From Porphyrobacter sp. (GTDB lineage Bacteria; Pseudomonadota; Alphaproteobacteria; Sphingomonadales; Sphingomonadaceae): a DNA stretch of 64,000 bases. Under the pieces are notes generated by a model. That model saw only the letters and a program-made list of their open reading frames with translations, was not told the origin of the DNA and ran no database searches. The translations under genes and the position numbers were made by a program. Below are positions 9,558 through 19,029 of the stretch, piece after piece; position 1 is the stretch's first letter; each line of letters starts with the position of its first letter. The stretch covers positions 457,113 to 521,112 of the forward strand of contig JAPZUC010000001.1 of assembly GCA_027533455.1 (NCBI GenBank). Direction: 5' to 3'.

Positions 9558-10508
9558 TCAGCTTTCCTGCGCCAGCCGTGCGATCTGGCGGCGTTCCAGA
9601 TCGTCGATTTCGCCATCGGCATCGACCGTGCCCTCGAGCCATTCGCTCTCGTAATCGGTGACCTGCTCGCCTTCAGCTGCGAGGGTTTCGATATAGGTCT
9701 GTGCAGGCTTTGGTGCCTTCTTGCCGAACACCTTGCCGAAATGGTTGCCGACATTGGGCAGTTAGCGGATCACCTCGCCCATGAACCGGCCGACATTGGC
9801 CTTGTTGTCGGTGACGAATGCTTCGAGTTCGCGCTTGCGTTCATGGCTGAGCTGCGCGTTCGGCAGCACGAAGCCCTTCATGAAGTTGGCAACGCCATCG
9901 ATGAACAGATCGTCCCACTCGGCCGCGTTCTCGTCGGCGAGGGTTGCGTTCTTCAAGCGGAACAGCATCTCCGCCTCGAACCGCGATACTGCCGCCGGAC
10001 CATGACCGCCGCTGGCAAAGATAACGCGGCGGATGATGCGGCATTCGGCGGCGCTGATGTGGGTCGCGCTGAGATCGCCCCCGTCGGGGATCGGTCCGGT
10101 GCCGGTGAGAACCTCGCGCTCGATCTGTTCGAGCACATAGTTCTTCAGCCGGTCCGGCACATTCTCGGCGCGCTCGATGATGCGAACAATGGCTTCCAGC
10201 CCGACGAGGCTTTCGACCACACCATCCGCGTCGATCTGGCCGATCATCCACTCGGCCTCTTCCTCCGAGCATTGCAGGCGCGGCGGGGTGCCGTTCAAAA
10301 CGAACTCGCCGATCGCTTCGACAAAGAAGTCACACCATTCGGGGCTGCGTTCCTGCAAGGCGGTGTTGACCGCGAACAGCGCCTCGGCTTCCTCGCGGGT
10401 GACGATTCCATCGCCTCAGCCTTCGCAGCGCAGCGCCAGCAGTTCTTCGGCGGTGATCTGTCCATCCGCCGCCGCGCGCTGGGCGATGTCGATGAATTGG
10501 GTGGTCAT
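9558..10508 (-). pseudogene. Repeat-containing acidic protein interrupted by two in-frame stops
   Basis: A 317-codon frame runs from an ATG at 10508 to a TGA at 9558 without any frameshift but with two internal stops: TGA at codon 31 (10416-10418) and TAA at codon 249 (9762-9764). Protein-like sequence continues on both sides: before and after codon 31 (AADGQITAEELLALRCEG ... GDGIVTREEAEALF) and after codon 249 (LPNVGNHFGKVFGKK ... DADGEIDDLERRQIARL). The sequence has an internal duplication (EAE-x-LF ... EW-x-D-x-F pattern twice) and EF-hand-like acidic loops. Family unknown. Either a recently inactivated gene, a sequencing artefact or a recoded gene; the middle 198 codons (9762-10358) could still be made alone. 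Confidence 0.7.
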
Positions 10509-10565
10509 GCGGTCTTCCCTTGAGATCTCGCGGGGAGACATGCCACCATCGGGCTTAAGGCGGAG

Positions 10566-10973
10566 TTACCGCCGTTCCACTTCGCGGATGCAGGCGCCCG
10601 GATCGGCGGCTGCACCGCCCTGCCGCAGCCGTGCCTCGACATGGGTCGCAGTCAGCTCTGCGGCGGCAGCGACGGGGTAGAGGAAGATGTCGAGCACGCA
10701 GGTCGGCCCTGCGAACTGGAGCTTGCGCGCGTCGCCCTCAGCAAGGTCGATGCGAGGCGGGCCGAAGCGCCGGGTCAGCGTGTCGGCCCGCGCGCCGATC
10801 ACGCCGCCGAGACCCTGCGGCGACATCACCTCGGGCACTACCACGATACTGCTGCGCGGCGCGCTGGCGGCAGGACGGGCGCCGGTGCGCGGTGACGGCG
10901 CCGGATTGCCGCCCCCGGCACAGGAGGCAAGCATCGTCGCAACCGCGGCGAGGATTGCGATCCCCGCCCTCAA
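10566..10973 (-). CDS. Conserved hypothetical lipoprotein
   Basis: 135 residues. The N-terminus is a lipoprotein signal with the lipobox LASC near residue 17, followed by a Pro/Ala/Arg-rich linker and a compact C-terminal domain with two further cysteines (GPTCVLDIFLY and GACIREV). I do not recognise the fold. Its start overlaps the stop of the EI24-type membrane protein upstream on the same strand, so the two are probably co-expressed. Confidence 0.75.
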   Translation of the reverse strand: MRAGIAILAAVATMLASCAGGGNPAPSPRTGARPAASAPRSSIVVVPEVMSPQGLGGVIGARADTLTRRFGPPRIDLAEGDARKLQFAGPTCVLDIFLYPVAAAAELTATHVEARLRQGGAAADPGACIREVERR

Positions 10974-11656
10974 GGCCGCGCGCCCGTTGCAATCCGTCGC
11001 AGCACCAGATGGGCCCCCGCTGCTGCACCGACCAGCGGAGCGAGCAGATTGACGAAGGGCACCAGCATCAGCCCCGCCACTGCGGCGCCAAGCAGCATCC
11101 GTTCGGCTCGCGGCACCGGGTTCGCGCGCTCGTCACCGCTGCAATGCCGCTGCCAAGCCATGTCGGTAAGCTCGCGCCCGAGCAGAACCGCGTTGACGCC
11201 AAGGAACACCACCGCCGGGCCAATCGCGGTGAACACCAGCACCACCGCCAGCGGCACCGCCAGCAGGTTGTACCCCAGCGCGCGCAGGAGGCTTCGGCTT
11301 GCGGCTGCGACTTCGCGGGTGAGGGGCAGAGGCCGCGCCGTGGTAGCGAAGGCCGGATAGTGCCGCACTTCGACCGCGGCGACGACTTCGTCTGCGAAGA
11401 ATTGGAGCACTGCCAGCGCCACAATCCGGAACAGGAACCACATCGCCAGCGGCACCATGATGACTGCCGCCACTCCGGCCCAGCGCCCGTCCAGCGCGTA
11501 CCTCTCGGCCAGAGCGGCGAGCCCGAAATAGAGGCCGACCCCGACTCCTGCGAACAGAACCAGCGTAATCGCGATGCTCTTGACCGCCACTCGCACCACC
11601 GCGCGGTCACCAAGCTGGCTGAAAGCTTTCACGATAGCGGCGGGCACGGCGGACAT
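10970..11656 (-). CDS. EI24-domain (CysZ-like) membrane protein
   Basis: 228 residues with four to six hydrophobic helices (about residues 25-50, 60-85, 130-170 and 195-220). The pattern AFSQLGDRAVVRVAVKSI at the N-terminus and NLLAPLVGAAAGAHLV at the C-terminus agree with the EI24/CysZ superfamily, which includes sulfate permeases. Substrate assignment as CysZ is not supported by neighbours. It overlaps the downstream lipoprotein gene by 4 bases. Confidence 0.8.
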   Translation of the reverse strand: MSAVPAAIVKAFSQLGDRAVVRVAVKSIAITLVLFAGVGVGLYFGLAALAERYALDGRWAGVAAVIMVPLAMWFLFRIVALAVLQFFADEVVAAVEVRHYPAFATTARPLPLTREVAAASRSLLRALGYNLLAVPLAVVLVFTAIGPAVVFLGVNAVLLGRELTDMAWQRHCSGDERANPVPRAERMLLGAAVAGLMLVPFVNLLAPLVGAAAGAHLVLRRIATGARP

Positions 11657-11785
11657 GGCATCATCCGATGCGAGGCCACCACAGCGAAGTCAACGCGTCT
11701 ACGCTGCACCGCACACAGATCGCTTGGCGTGGCTGCCGAAGGCGGCTAGGCGCGCGGGCAATCTCCAAGGAAGGAAGTTCTCCCC

Positions 11786-12787
11786 GTGCCTGAAGCTAAT
11801 CCGCCCCGTTACGATGTGATCGCCATCGGCAATGCCGTGGTCGACGTGATTGCCTCCTGCGAGGAAGAGCTGATCGAAGAGCTTCAGCTTAACCGCGGCG
11901 GCATGACCCTGATCGACGAGGCGCGGGCCGACGAGCTTTACGAAGCCATGCCGCCTGCGCGCGAGCTTTCGGGTGGTTCGGCTGCGAACACGCTGGCCGG
12001 ATTAGCGACGCTCGGGCTCCAATGCGCCTTCATCGGCCAGGTCGCCGACGACCAGCTCGGCAAGGTGTTCCGCCACGATATGCGCGCCACCGGCATCGAC
12101 TTCGATACGCCCGGCCGTGACGGCGAACCCGCCACCGGCCGCGTGCTGATCTTCGTGACGCCCGATGGCGAGCGCACGATGAACACCTTTCTTGGCGCGG
12201 GCCAATTCCTCCCCGCCGCAGCGCTTGACGAAGACCTCATCGCATCGGCTGCGATCCTCTATCTCGAAGGCTATCTGTGGGATCCGGAGGAGCCCCGCCG
12301 CGCTATGCGCCGCGCCATCGAGGTCGCGCGCGATGCGGGCAGGAAGATCGCCTTCACCGCTTCCGAAAGCTTCGTGATCGACCGCCACGGTGACGATTTC
12401 CGCAGCATGATCGAAGAGGGCATCATCGACATCCTGTTCGTCAACGAGACCGAACTGGCCACGCTGACGGGCGAGGATGACTTCGAGGCCGGCCTTGCGG
12501 CTGTCGCGGGCAAGGTGCCGGTGCTGGTCGCTACCCGCAGCGAAAAGGGCGCGGTCGCCGTCGCCCATGGCGGGCGGGCGGATGTGGCTGCGGTGCCTGT
12601 CATCAAGGTGGTCGACACCACCGGCGCAGGCGACCAGTTTGCCGCCGGGTTCCTGTCAGGCTACGTCAAGGGCGAGCCGCTGACCCGCTGCCTCAAGCGC
12701 GGGGCAATCTGCGCTTCGGAAGTGATCTCGCACTATGGTCCGCGGCCCGAGGCCGACATGCTCAAGCTGATGGACGAGCGGCTTTAG
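11786..12787 (+). CDS. PfkB-family adenosine kinase
   Basis: 333 residues from a GTG at 11786 (AAGGAAG upstream). Ribokinase-fold enzyme that phosphorylates adenosine or a related nucleoside. The first PfkB signature appears as GGSAANTLAGLATLG and the second, with the catalytic aspartate, as DTTGAGDQFAAGFLSGY. N-terminal YDVIAIGNAVVDVIA and FVNETELATLTG are typical of the bacterial adenosine-kinase subgroup. It stands alone between divergent and convergent neighbours, followed by a run of hairpins. Confidence 0.88.
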   Translation: MPEANPPRYDVIAIGNAVVDVIASCEEELIEELQLNRGGMTLIDEARADELYEAMPPARELSGGSAANTLAGLATLGLQCAFIGQVADDQLGKVFRHDMRATGIDFDTPGRDGEPATGRVLIFVTPDGERTMNTFLGAGQFLPAAALDEDLIASAAILYLEGYLWDPEEPRRAMRRAIEVARDAGRKIAFTASESFVIDRHGDDFRSMIEEGIIDILFVNETELATLTGEDDFEAGLAAVAGKVPVLVATRSEKGAVAVAHGGRADVAAVPVIKVVDTTGAGDQFAAGFLSGYVKGEPLTRCLKRGAICASEVISHYGPRPEADMLKLMDERL

Positions 12788-12793
12788 GTCTTT

Positions 12794-12847
12794 CGCTCGC
12801 CCCTCCGGGCGAGCGTCTTCGGCGCGTTTCGACCCCTTCGGGGTCGA
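12794..12847 (+). terminator. Two GC hairpins after the adenosine kinase gene
   Basis: Hairpin one: CGCTCGCCC (12794-12802) with GGGCGAGCG (12807-12815), loop CTCC. Hairpin two: TCGACCCC (12829-12836) with GGGGTCGA (12840-12847), extended by an outer GGCGC/GCGCC pair (12821-12825, 12848-12852). There are no T-runs, so these may act as transcript 3'-end structures or belong to a repeat family rather than classic terminators. They lie between convergent genes. Confidence 0.5.
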
Positions 12848-12852
12848 GCGCC

Positions 12853-12891
12853 TGCGGGCGGGCGGTCGCCCTTGCGGTCGTTGCGCGACCG
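12853..12891 (+). repeat. Dispersed palindromic repeat, copy A
   Basis: A 39-bp element containing the hairpin GGTCGC/GCGACC (12864-12869 with 12885-12890). It matches the inverse complement of 24334-24372 at 33 of 39 positions. Both copies lie in intergenic space next to further hairpins, as expected for REP-like extragenic elements. Confidence 0.6.
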
Positions 12892-12938
12892 GGCTCCTGC
12901 GTGTCAGCCTTCCGCTGGCACGTCCTCGGAGCTTTCCC

Positions 12939-13763
12939 TCAGCCTGCCGCTGCCGCTGCGGTCCGCCGCTTGGGCGACTTGCCCGCCTCCCAACCGAGCC
13001 ACACCGTCGCCGCCCCCGCCGCGATGCCCAGCGCCAGCGTCACCGCTGGCGGGATGGCGGCGTATGCAGCAAAGCCCGCAGTGATCGCGGGGATGAAGGG
13101 CGCAAACCACATTACCACGCCCTGAAACGCCGTGAAGCCCGCCGCGATCAGCCACGGCGCGCCGTGCTTGCGGTTCATTGCCCACAGCACCAGCGCAAAA
13201 CCTGCGGCCAGCCCGTCGCTGATCGCGATCGTATCGAGGATGGCGTGCGGAAAGTCGCTCCCGATCACGTTCATCCACGGCAAGTAGATGTCCATAACCC
13301 GGCTGAACGGGCTTTCGAACAGGATCAGCGGGGTCGCGAGCATGTAGCCTGCGTGGAGCTTCACATTCCGGCGATGCTTCAGCGCCAGATAGAAAAGCGT
13401 CAGATAGGCCACGATCGCGATCCCCATGCCCACCCCGAACGTCGGGCCGAGCGCGGCGGTCACGGGAGAGCCGCCGGCCGCGAAATTGGCGGAGGTGACA
13501 TTGATGATCATCATGAAGCCAAGAATCAGGAACGGGAACAGCACGAAACTGGCCCGGCCCATCTGGCGGTGGAGGGCATTGGCGCGGCGCTGGATCGTCA
13601 GGTGCTGGGCGATCAGCAGCGCGAGCCATGTCATCGACGAGATCGCATGGACATGGAAGGCGAGCGGCGCCGGGCCCTCGGCCGCGAAATAGCTCGCCCA
13701 GAAGCCGGCCATGATGACCAGTAGCACGAATCCGACGAAATAATGCGCATGACGATACGGCAT
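12939..13763 (-). CDS. Multi-pass membrane protein with conserved histidines, unknown function
   Basis: 274 residues from the ATG at 13763, which has AAGGGG upstream; an earlier start would add nine residues without a signal. Seven or eight hydrophobic helices cover most of the length. Histidines placed at helix ends (HAHYF, FHVHAISS, AQHL, LHRQMGR, LKHRRNVKLHAGYM) recall DUF2306-like or haem-binding membrane families, but I cannot assign it. The C-terminus is basic (GKSPKRR). A second long frame overlapping it on the same strand has non-native composition and is rejected. Confidence 0.72.
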   Translation of the reverse strand: MPYRHAHYFVGFVLLVIMAGFWASYFAAEGPAPLAFHVHAISSMTWLALLIAQHLTIQRRANALHRQMGRASFVLFPFLILGFMMIINVTSANFAAGGSPVTAALGPTFGVGMGIAIVAYLTLFYLALKHRRNVKLHAGYMLATPLILFESPFSRVMDIYLPWMNVIGSDFPHAILDTIAISDGLAAGFALVLWAMNRKHGAPWLIAAGFTAFQGVVMWFAPFIPAITAGFAAYAAIPPAVTLALGIAAGAATVWLGWEAGKSPKRRTAAAAAG

Positions 13764-13836
13764 CGAGATCCCCTTCTCGAACGGGGCCAAGGATCAACCT
13801 ACCACTATCCGGTTGCGGGGCAAAGCCCGCCCGCTG

Positions 13837-14229
13837 TCACTCGTCGGGGACGTATCCCGCGTGGCGCAGGGTCACCATATAGGCCGCGATCTGGTCGATC
13901 TGCGCGCGGGTGAGGGTGAAATCCATGTCCTCGGGGTAGTTGTGTGCTTCTGCCAGCCAGTCCGCGAGTGACGTTTCCGAAAGGCCAGGCCGGTTGGCAA
14001 TGGCAGCGAAGCTGGGCGAGCGCGGATTGGGTGAGAGGAACGGCGGCTCGACCGCGTGACACCCCCCGCAGGCACCTTCGACGAAGGCCGGCGCGCGGGT
14101 ATCGCGCGAGGGCGAGGTTGCCTTGCCGAGCATCGGTGGCGGGTTCTCGTCCCCCGGGGTCTGGCAAGCCGAGAGCGCCAGTAGCGGCGCAGCGAGAAGC
14201 GCGATGGCGCGAAGCGGGTGCGGTGTCAT
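13837..14229 (-). CDS. Class I cytochrome c lipoprotein
   Basis: 130 residues starting at the ATG at 14229 (AGGAG five bases upstream). A lipoprotein signal ends at the lipobox LSAC near residue 20. The haem attachment motif is GACGGCHAVE (CxxCH), and the distal methionine is probably in EDMDFTLTRAQIDQIAAYMVTLR. A membrane-anchored periplasmic electron carrier; partner unknown. The two cysteines of the CxxCH motif and the lipid cysteine account for all cysteines. Confidence 0.88.
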   Translation of the reverse strand: MTPHPLRAIALLAAPLLALSACQTPGDENPPPMLGKATSPSRDTRAPAFVEGACGGCHAVEPPFLSPNPRSPSFAAIANRPGLSETSLADWLAEAHNYPEDMDFTLTRAQIDQIAAYMVTLRHAGYVPDE

Positions 14230-14375
14230 GCTGCTCCTATCCTGCATGGCGGGGCCAACGTCCTTGATCGGGATCAATTTTGCTCCGACTGCTCTCGCGC
14301 GCCGCGCAACCGAAACTGGGCAGGAGCGTTTGAGAGGTAGGGGCAATGATTGCACGCCTTCGAGGAGATATGCCC

Positions 14376-14966
14376 GTGAACGCCAAGCCTGCCGCCACCC
14401 CCATGCCCCGTCCTTTCCGCCGTCTCGGCCTGCTGGCAGCAGGGCCGATCCTCCTTGCCGGGCAGAACGCGCAGGCTGCCTCGCAGGATGATTGGGACAC
14501 CGCGAGCGACGTCGCGGTCGGCGGACTGCTGCTGTGGTCGGTCGGCGTTCCGGCTGCCAAGGGGGACACCCAAGGCGCGCTTAAGGCGGGCGGATCGGCG
14601 GTCGCGGCGTTCGGCGCGGCGCAGGCCTTGAAGCAGGTCTTTCCCGAGCAGCGCCCCGATGGCAGCGGTAATGACAGCTTCCCCTCGGGACACACCGCCA
14701 CCGCCTTCGCCGCTGCGACCAGCATACTCGAACGGCGCGGACCGGAAGAAGGCATCCCCGCCCTCGCCCTCGCCAGCTTCGTCGGCCTCGCGCGGGTCGA
14801 GGCGGACAAGCACTACTGGTACGATGCTGTTGCCGGGGCGGCACTGGGCGCTGGTGCCGGGCTGCTTATCACGCGACCCAAGCCCGACAAGAACGGGCGG
14901 ATTGCCGTGATCGTCCCGTGGGGTGACACTCACAGCATCGGCCTGCACGTCGCCGCCCGGTTCTAG
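14376..14966 (+). CDS. PAP2-superfamily phosphatase
   Basis: 196 residues from a GTG at 14376, eight bases after GAGGAG; ATG starts at 14346 and 14370 are alternatives with poorer spacing. A signal peptide ends near AQAAS. The three phosphatase motifs are seen: K-x6-RP as [13 protein letters not shown] as [12 protein letters not shown], and (S/A)R-x5-H-x3-D as [12 protein letters not shown]. Likely a periplasmic lipid or undecaprenyl phosphate phosphatase. Its TAG stop shares three of four bases (CTAG) with the purD stop on the other strand. Confidence 0.88.
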   Translation: MNAKPAATPMPRPFRRLGLLAAGPILLAGQNAQAASQDDWDTASDVAVGGLLLWSVGVPAAKGDTQGALKAGGSAVAAFGAAQALKQVFPEQRPDGSGNDSFPSGHTATAFAAATSILERRGPEEGIPALALASFVGLARVEADKHYWYDAVAGAALGAGAGLLITRPKPDKNGRIAVIVPWGDTHSIGLHVAARF

Positions 14967-16237
14967 ACGCCCCGCTCCCGTGCCACTTCGCGCCAGCCGA
15001 TGTCGCGGCGGCAGAAGCCGCTGGGGAAGTTTACCTTGTCGACGGCTTCGTAGGCCAGCCGCTGCGCTTCGGTCACGCTCGCGCCCATCGCGGTGACGGC
15101 GAGCACGCGCCCGCCGTTCGCCACCAGCGTGCCGTCCTTCAGAGAGGTGCCGGCGTGGAAGACCTTGGCCCCGTCCGGTTCGACGCCCGACAGATCAATC
15201 GCGCCGCCTTTTTCCGGCGTGCCGGGATAGCCCTTGGCTGCCATCACCACGGTGAGCGCAGTCTCGCTACGCAAGGCGACTTCGGCGCCCGCCAACTCGC
15301 CATGCGCACAGGCGAGAAGGATCGGCACCAGATCGCTCTTGAGGCGCATCATCAGCACCTGGCACTCGGGGTCGCCGAAGCGGGCGTTGTATTCGATCAG
15401 CTTCGGCCCCTCAGGCGTCAGCATCAGCCCGGCGAAGAGCACGCCCTGATAAGGGTTCCCCTCCTCGCGCATGGTTCGCACCGTGGGCTCGATGATTTCA
15501 GCCATCACCCGCGCCTGCAATTCAGGCGTCAGCACCGGGGCGGGGGAATAGGCGCCCATGCCGCCCGTGTTCGGCCCCGTGTCGCCATCGCCCACGCGCT
15601 TGTGATCCTGCGCAGAGCCGAAGGAGACGATGGTGGTGCCATCGGTCAGCGCGAAGAAGCTCGCTTCCTCGCCTTCCATGAACTCCTCGATCACCACCTG
15701 CGCGCCCGCCGCGCCGAACCCGCCGCCGAACATGTCGGCGAGCGCGGCTTCGGCTTCTTCGAGCGTCTCGGCGATCACCACGCCCTTGCCTGCGGCGAGG
15801 CCATCGGCCTTGAGCACGTAAGGCGCGCTGAAGCGAGCGAGCGCGGCGCGGGCCTCGTCATGACTGGCGGTGCGCACATAGCCCGCTGTGGGGATGCCCG
15901 CCCGCGCGCACAGGTCCTTGGTGAAGCCCTTGGAGCCCTCGAGTTGCGCTGCGGCCTGCGAAGGACCGAATACCGGCACCCCGGCGGCGCGCAGCGAATC
16001 CGACAGGCCATCCACCAAAGGTGCCTCCGGGCCAACAACAACAAGTCCGATCCCGCGCTCGGCACAGAACGCGACCACAGCTGCGTGGTTCGTCACCTCA
16101 AGCGACACCAGCTCGGCCTCTTCGGCGATGCCCGGATTTCCGGGAGCGGCGTAAAGCTTTGTGAGGCTCGGGGATTGCGCCAGCTTCCATGCCAGCGCAT
16201 GTTCGCGGCCTCCCGAACCCAGAAGCAGGATATTCAT
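14963..16237 (-). CDS. purD: Phosphoribosylamine-glycine ligase
   Basis: 424 residues. ATP-grasp enzyme of de novo purine synthesis, cytosolic. The N-terminus [17 protein letters not shown] is the classic PurD start, and the ATP-grasp motifs [28 protein letters not shown] and [10 protein letters not shown] are intact. The ATG at 16237 is the natural start; its CATG also contains the divergent xseA start, so the two genes overlap by two bases at their 5' ends. Confidence 0.97.
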   Translation of the reverse strand: MNILLLGSGGREHALAWKLAQSPSLTKLYAAPGNPGIAEEAELVSLEVTNHAAVVAFCAERGIGLVVVGPEAPLVDGLSDSLRAAGVPVFGPSQAAAQLEGSKGFTKDLCARAGIPTAGYVRTASHDEARAALARFSAPYVLKADGLAAGKGVVIAETLEEAEAALADMFGGGFGAAGAQVVIEEFMEGEEASFFALTDGTTIVSFGSAQDHKRVGDGDTGPNTGGMGAYSPAPVLTPELQARVMAEIIEPTVRTMREEGNPYQGVLFAGLMLTPEGPKLIEYNARFGDPECQVLMMRLKSDLVPILLACAHGELAGAEVALRSETALTVVMAAKGYPGTPEKGGAIDLSGVEPDGAKVFHAGTSLKDGTLVANGGRVLAVTAMGASVTEAQRLAYEAVDKVNFPSGFCRRDIGWREVARERGV

Positions 16238-17699
16238 GGCCACTCCGCCCAACGACATTGACGATGCCGGGCTGGTAGCGCGCTCCCGCAGCGGGGACAA
16301 CGCCGAGCCCCTCTCGATCACCGAGATTTCCGCCCTGCTGAAGCGCACGGTCGAGGACCGCTTCGGTTTCGTGCGGCTGCGGGGCGAGCTTTCGGGCGTC
16401 AAGCGCGCGGCCTCAGGCCACTTCTACTGCGCCCTCAAAGATGAAGGCGCCGTGATCGATGGAGTGATGTGGAAGGGCAACGCCGCGCGCATGAACTTCC
16501 GCGCGGAGGACGGGCTGGAGGTTATCGCCACCGGCAAACTCACCACCTATCCCGGGCGCTCGAAATACCAGATCGTGATCGACAGCCTCGAACTTGCCGG
16601 CGAAGGCGCGCTGCTGGCGCTGCTGGAAAAGACCCGCGCAAGGCTCGCGGCGGAGGGTCTGTTCGATCCGACACGCAAGCGCCGCCTGCCGTTCCTGCCG
16701 CAGGTGATCGGCGTCGTCACTTCGCCCACGGGCGCGGTCATCCGCGACATCCTCCACCGTCTCGCAGACCGCTTTCCCACCCACGTGATCGTGTGGCCGG
16801 TACTGGTGCAGGGCAATGGCGCGGCCGAGCAGGTCGCCGCCGCCGTGCGCGGCTTCTCGGCGCTGGAAGCAGGCGGCCCCGTTCCGCGCCCAGATGTGGT
16901 GATCGTCGCGCGCGGGGGCGGGTCGATCGAGGACCTGTGGAGCTTCAACGAGGAAGCGGTCGTCCGCGCTATCGCGGAATGCACCATCCCCGTGATCAGC
17001 GCGGTCGGGCACGAGACCGACACCACGCTCGCCGATTACGCCGCCGACCGCCGCGCGCCCACGCCCACCGCTGCTGCCGAGATGGCGGTGCCGGTGCGTG
17101 CCGACCTTGCCTTCACGCTCACCGATCTCGCCGCTCGCCAGCGGCGCGCCGTCTATCGCCCGGTCGAGCTGGGGCGTGAAAGGCTCGCGGCGCGGGCGCG
17201 CCTGCTGCCGCGCCCCGAGAACCTGCTGCAACCTCAGGCCCAGTGCCTCGACGAGCTGTCCGAGCGCTTGCGGCGCGCCTTGGGTGACCGCTCGGCCAAG
17301 GGGCGTGAGCGGCTGGCCGGGGTGGCCGCGCGCCTCTCCCCTTCACTGTTGTCCCGTACAGCCGCCGAAGGCGCGCGCAGGCTCGATCGTGCAAGGCTCC
17401 ACCCCGCATTGATCGAGCGACCCTTGCGCGAGCGGGCAGAGCGCCTCGCCGCGCTTACCCGGGTGATGAGCCAGCTCCACCCGGAAAAGCCGCTGGAGCG
17501 CGGCTATGCGATCATCCGCGATGCCGCGGGCAAGGCGCTGACCACGCGCGCCGAAGCAGCGGGTGAGAGCGCGCTCACGCTGCAATTCCGCGACGGGTCG
17601 CTGAACGCGGTTCCGGTCGGCACCCCTCCCACGCCTTCTCCGCGCAAGCCCGCGCCCCGGACGTCGCGGCCCTCTACCCAAGATGATTTGTTCGGTTAG
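16236..17699 (+). CDS. xseA: Exodeoxyribonuclease VII large subunit
   Basis: 487 residues. N-terminal OB fold ([29 protein letters not shown]), catalytic region with [24 protein letters not shown], the GGGS motif in [20 protein letters not shown] and the metal-binding [11 protein letters not shown], then a long coiled-coil rich in Arg/Leu and a C-terminal RGYAI beta segment. The ATG at 16236 is 10 bases after AGCAGGA. The promoter must lie inside purD, because the two start codons overlap. The small subunit xseB is not in this window. Confidence 0.95.
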   Translation: MATPPNDIDDAGLVARSRSGDNAEPLSITEISALLKRTVEDRFGFVRLRGELSGVKRAASGHFYCALKDEGAVIDGVMWKGNAARMNFRAEDGLEVIATGKLTTYPGRSKYQIVIDSLELAGEGALLALLEKTRARLAAEGLFDPTRKRRLPFLPQVIGVVTSPTGAVIRDILHRLADRFPTHVIVWPVLVQGNGAAEQVAAAVRGFSALEAGGPVPRPDVVIVARGGGSIEDLWSFNEEAVVRAIAECTIPVISAVGHETDTTLADYAADRRAPTPTAAAEMAVPVRADLAFTLTDLAARQRRAVYRPVELGRERLAARARLLPRPENLLQPQAQCLDELSERLRRALGDRSAKGRERLAGVAARLSPSLLSRTAAEGARRLDRARLHPALIERPLRERAERLAALTRVMSQLHPEKPLERGYAIIRDAAGKALTTRAEAAGESALTLQFRDGSLNAVPVGTPPTPSPRKPAPRTSRPSTQDDLFG

Positions 17700-17723
17700 C
17701 CGCTCGGTGCTAAGAGATCTGCC

Positions 17724-17927
17724 ATGCTGATGACTCCTTCTGACAAGGCCGCCAAACTCTACTACGGCCCCTCCAGCTTCCGCGTGCTGCGCCCGGGGAG
17801 CCACGTGCTTTGCGCGGTTAGCGGCGAGGCGATCCCGCTGGCCGAACTGCGTTACTGGAGCGCCGAGCGGCAGGAGGCCTATGTCTCTTGCGAGATCGCG
17901 ACGCGCCGCCTGCTCGGCCTCGCCTGA
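17724..17927 (+). CDS. DUF2093 small protein
   Basis: 67 residues. Matches the alphaproteobacterial DUF2093 family in length and in the pattern Y(G)xxxFRVLRPGSHVLCAVSG-x-IPLxxLRYWS. The function of the family is unknown. It follows xseA by 24 bases on the same strand, and is probably co-transcribed with it. Confidence 0.85.
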   Translation: MLMTPSDKAAKLYYGPSSFRVLRPGSHVLCAVSGEAIPLAELRYWSAERQEAYVSCEIATRRLLGLA

Positions 17928-17982
17928 CCTTTTGCAAAGATGACGCGCGAAGGCCCGCGGGCGGCCCGCCGGGCGCGTACGT

Positions 17983-18963
17983 ATGTGGCGTCTGGCACTT
18001 CTGGCGCTTACGGTTCTGGCGCTTGGCCCCGGCCTCTTCCTGCGCACCCAGACCGGCCAGCGCAGCGAACCGGCCGTGGTCACGATCGTTCCGCGTGCAG
18101 ACCGTGATGGCGTGTCCGGCCCGCTTGCGCTCACCGGCGTGTGGGAGATCAGTACGCCCCATGGCTGGGTGGGCGATTTCTCCGCGCTGGTTCCCAAGGG
18201 AAGCACCGGCCTTGTCGCCGGGACCGACCGCGGCTTTCTGCTCGATATCGACCTGTCGGGCGAGTCGCCGCGGGCGGTAGCGGGGAGCTTTCGCTTCGTC
18301 GGCGTCACCGTGCGCGCGCGCAAGGAGTTCGTCGATCTCGAATCGCTCGCGCGTGATCCGGCAACGGGAACGCTGTGGGCCGGGTTCGAGTATAATAACC
18401 TTGTCGTGCGCTATGCCGCCGATGGTGCGCGCCGCATCGCTGCGCCGCCAGCCATGGCAAAGTGGCGGCGAAACAGCGGCCCGGAGGCCATGGTGCGACT
18501 AGCCGACGGGCGCTTTCTGGTGATTGCCGAGGGGCCGCAAAAGGGCAGCCAGACCCTGCACGAGGCACTGCTGTTTCGTGGCGATCCGCTCGCGGGGGGC
18601 AAGCCGACCGTCTTCCGCCTGCGCGCACCGACCGGTTACGATCCCATCGATGCCGCGCAATTGCCGGACGGGCGGGTGCTGATCCTGCTGCGACGGGTGC
18701 GCTACAGCATCCCCGCGCGCTTCGACACCGCGATCGCGATTGCCGACCCGCGCGAGATTCGCGACGGCACGCTATGGCGGATGCGGGTGATCGAGCGGCT
18801 GGAGGGCGGCATCTTCGCCGACGATTTCGAGGGCCTTGCCTATGTCCCCTCGGCGCAGGACCCTTCGCGCGGGGCCATGTGGGTCATCACCGACGACAAT
18901 TTCTCGATCTTCCAGCGGAGCCTGCTGGCGCGATTCGCCTGGGATGGCACGGCCGTTCCATAA
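17983..18963 (+). CDS. Esterase-like/phytase-like domain protein
   Basis: 326 residues. The N-terminal hydrophobic segment (WRLALLALTVLALGPGLFL) is a signal anchor or signal peptide. The rest follows the phytase-like esterase domain (PF13449): DFSALV ... GTDRGFL, VDLESLARDP-x2-GTLW, GPEAMVRLADGRFLVIAEG, DPIDAAQLPDGRVLIL and FADDFEGLAYV. Such proteins are periplasmic beta-propellers of uncertain substrate. It ends just before a bidirectional terminator shared with rpmB. Confidence 0.82.
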   Translation: MWRLALLALTVLALGPGLFLRTQTGQRSEPAVVTIVPRADRDGVSGPLALTGVWEISTPHGWVGDFSALVPKGSTGLVAGTDRGFLLDIDLSGESPRAVAGSFRFVGVTVRARKEFVDLESLARDPATGTLWAGFEYNNLVVRYAADGARRIAAPPAMAKWRRNSGPEAMVRLADGRFLVIAEGPQKGSQTLHEALLFRGDPLAGGKPTVFRLRAPTGYDPIDAAQLPDGRVLILLRRVRYSIPARFDTAIAIADPREIRDGTLWRMRVIERLEGGIFADDFEGLAYVPSAQDPSRGAMWVITDDNFSIFQRSLLARFAWDGTAVP

Positions 18964-18968
18964 CGAAA

Positions 18969-18992
18969 AAGCGCCCGGAAGCCCGGGCGCTT
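18969..18992. terminator. Bidirectional terminator between the esterase-like gene and rpmB
   Basis: AAGCGCCCGG (18969-18978) pairs with CCGGGCGCTT (18983-18992), loop AAGC. On the minus strand the stem is followed by five T, so it is a strong terminator for rpmB; on the plus strand only two T follow. Confidence 0.8.
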
Positions 18993-19029
18993 GATCGATT
19001 CGCTTCTGCCTTGGAAAGGCAGGCGAGAA

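Noticed and set aside
12904..13797. Alternative 297-codon frame overlapping the membrane protein gene on the same strand
   Set aside because: Translation is Arg/Gly/Pro-rich without membrane helices; the other frame gives a coherent multi-pass protein with a good ribosome site.
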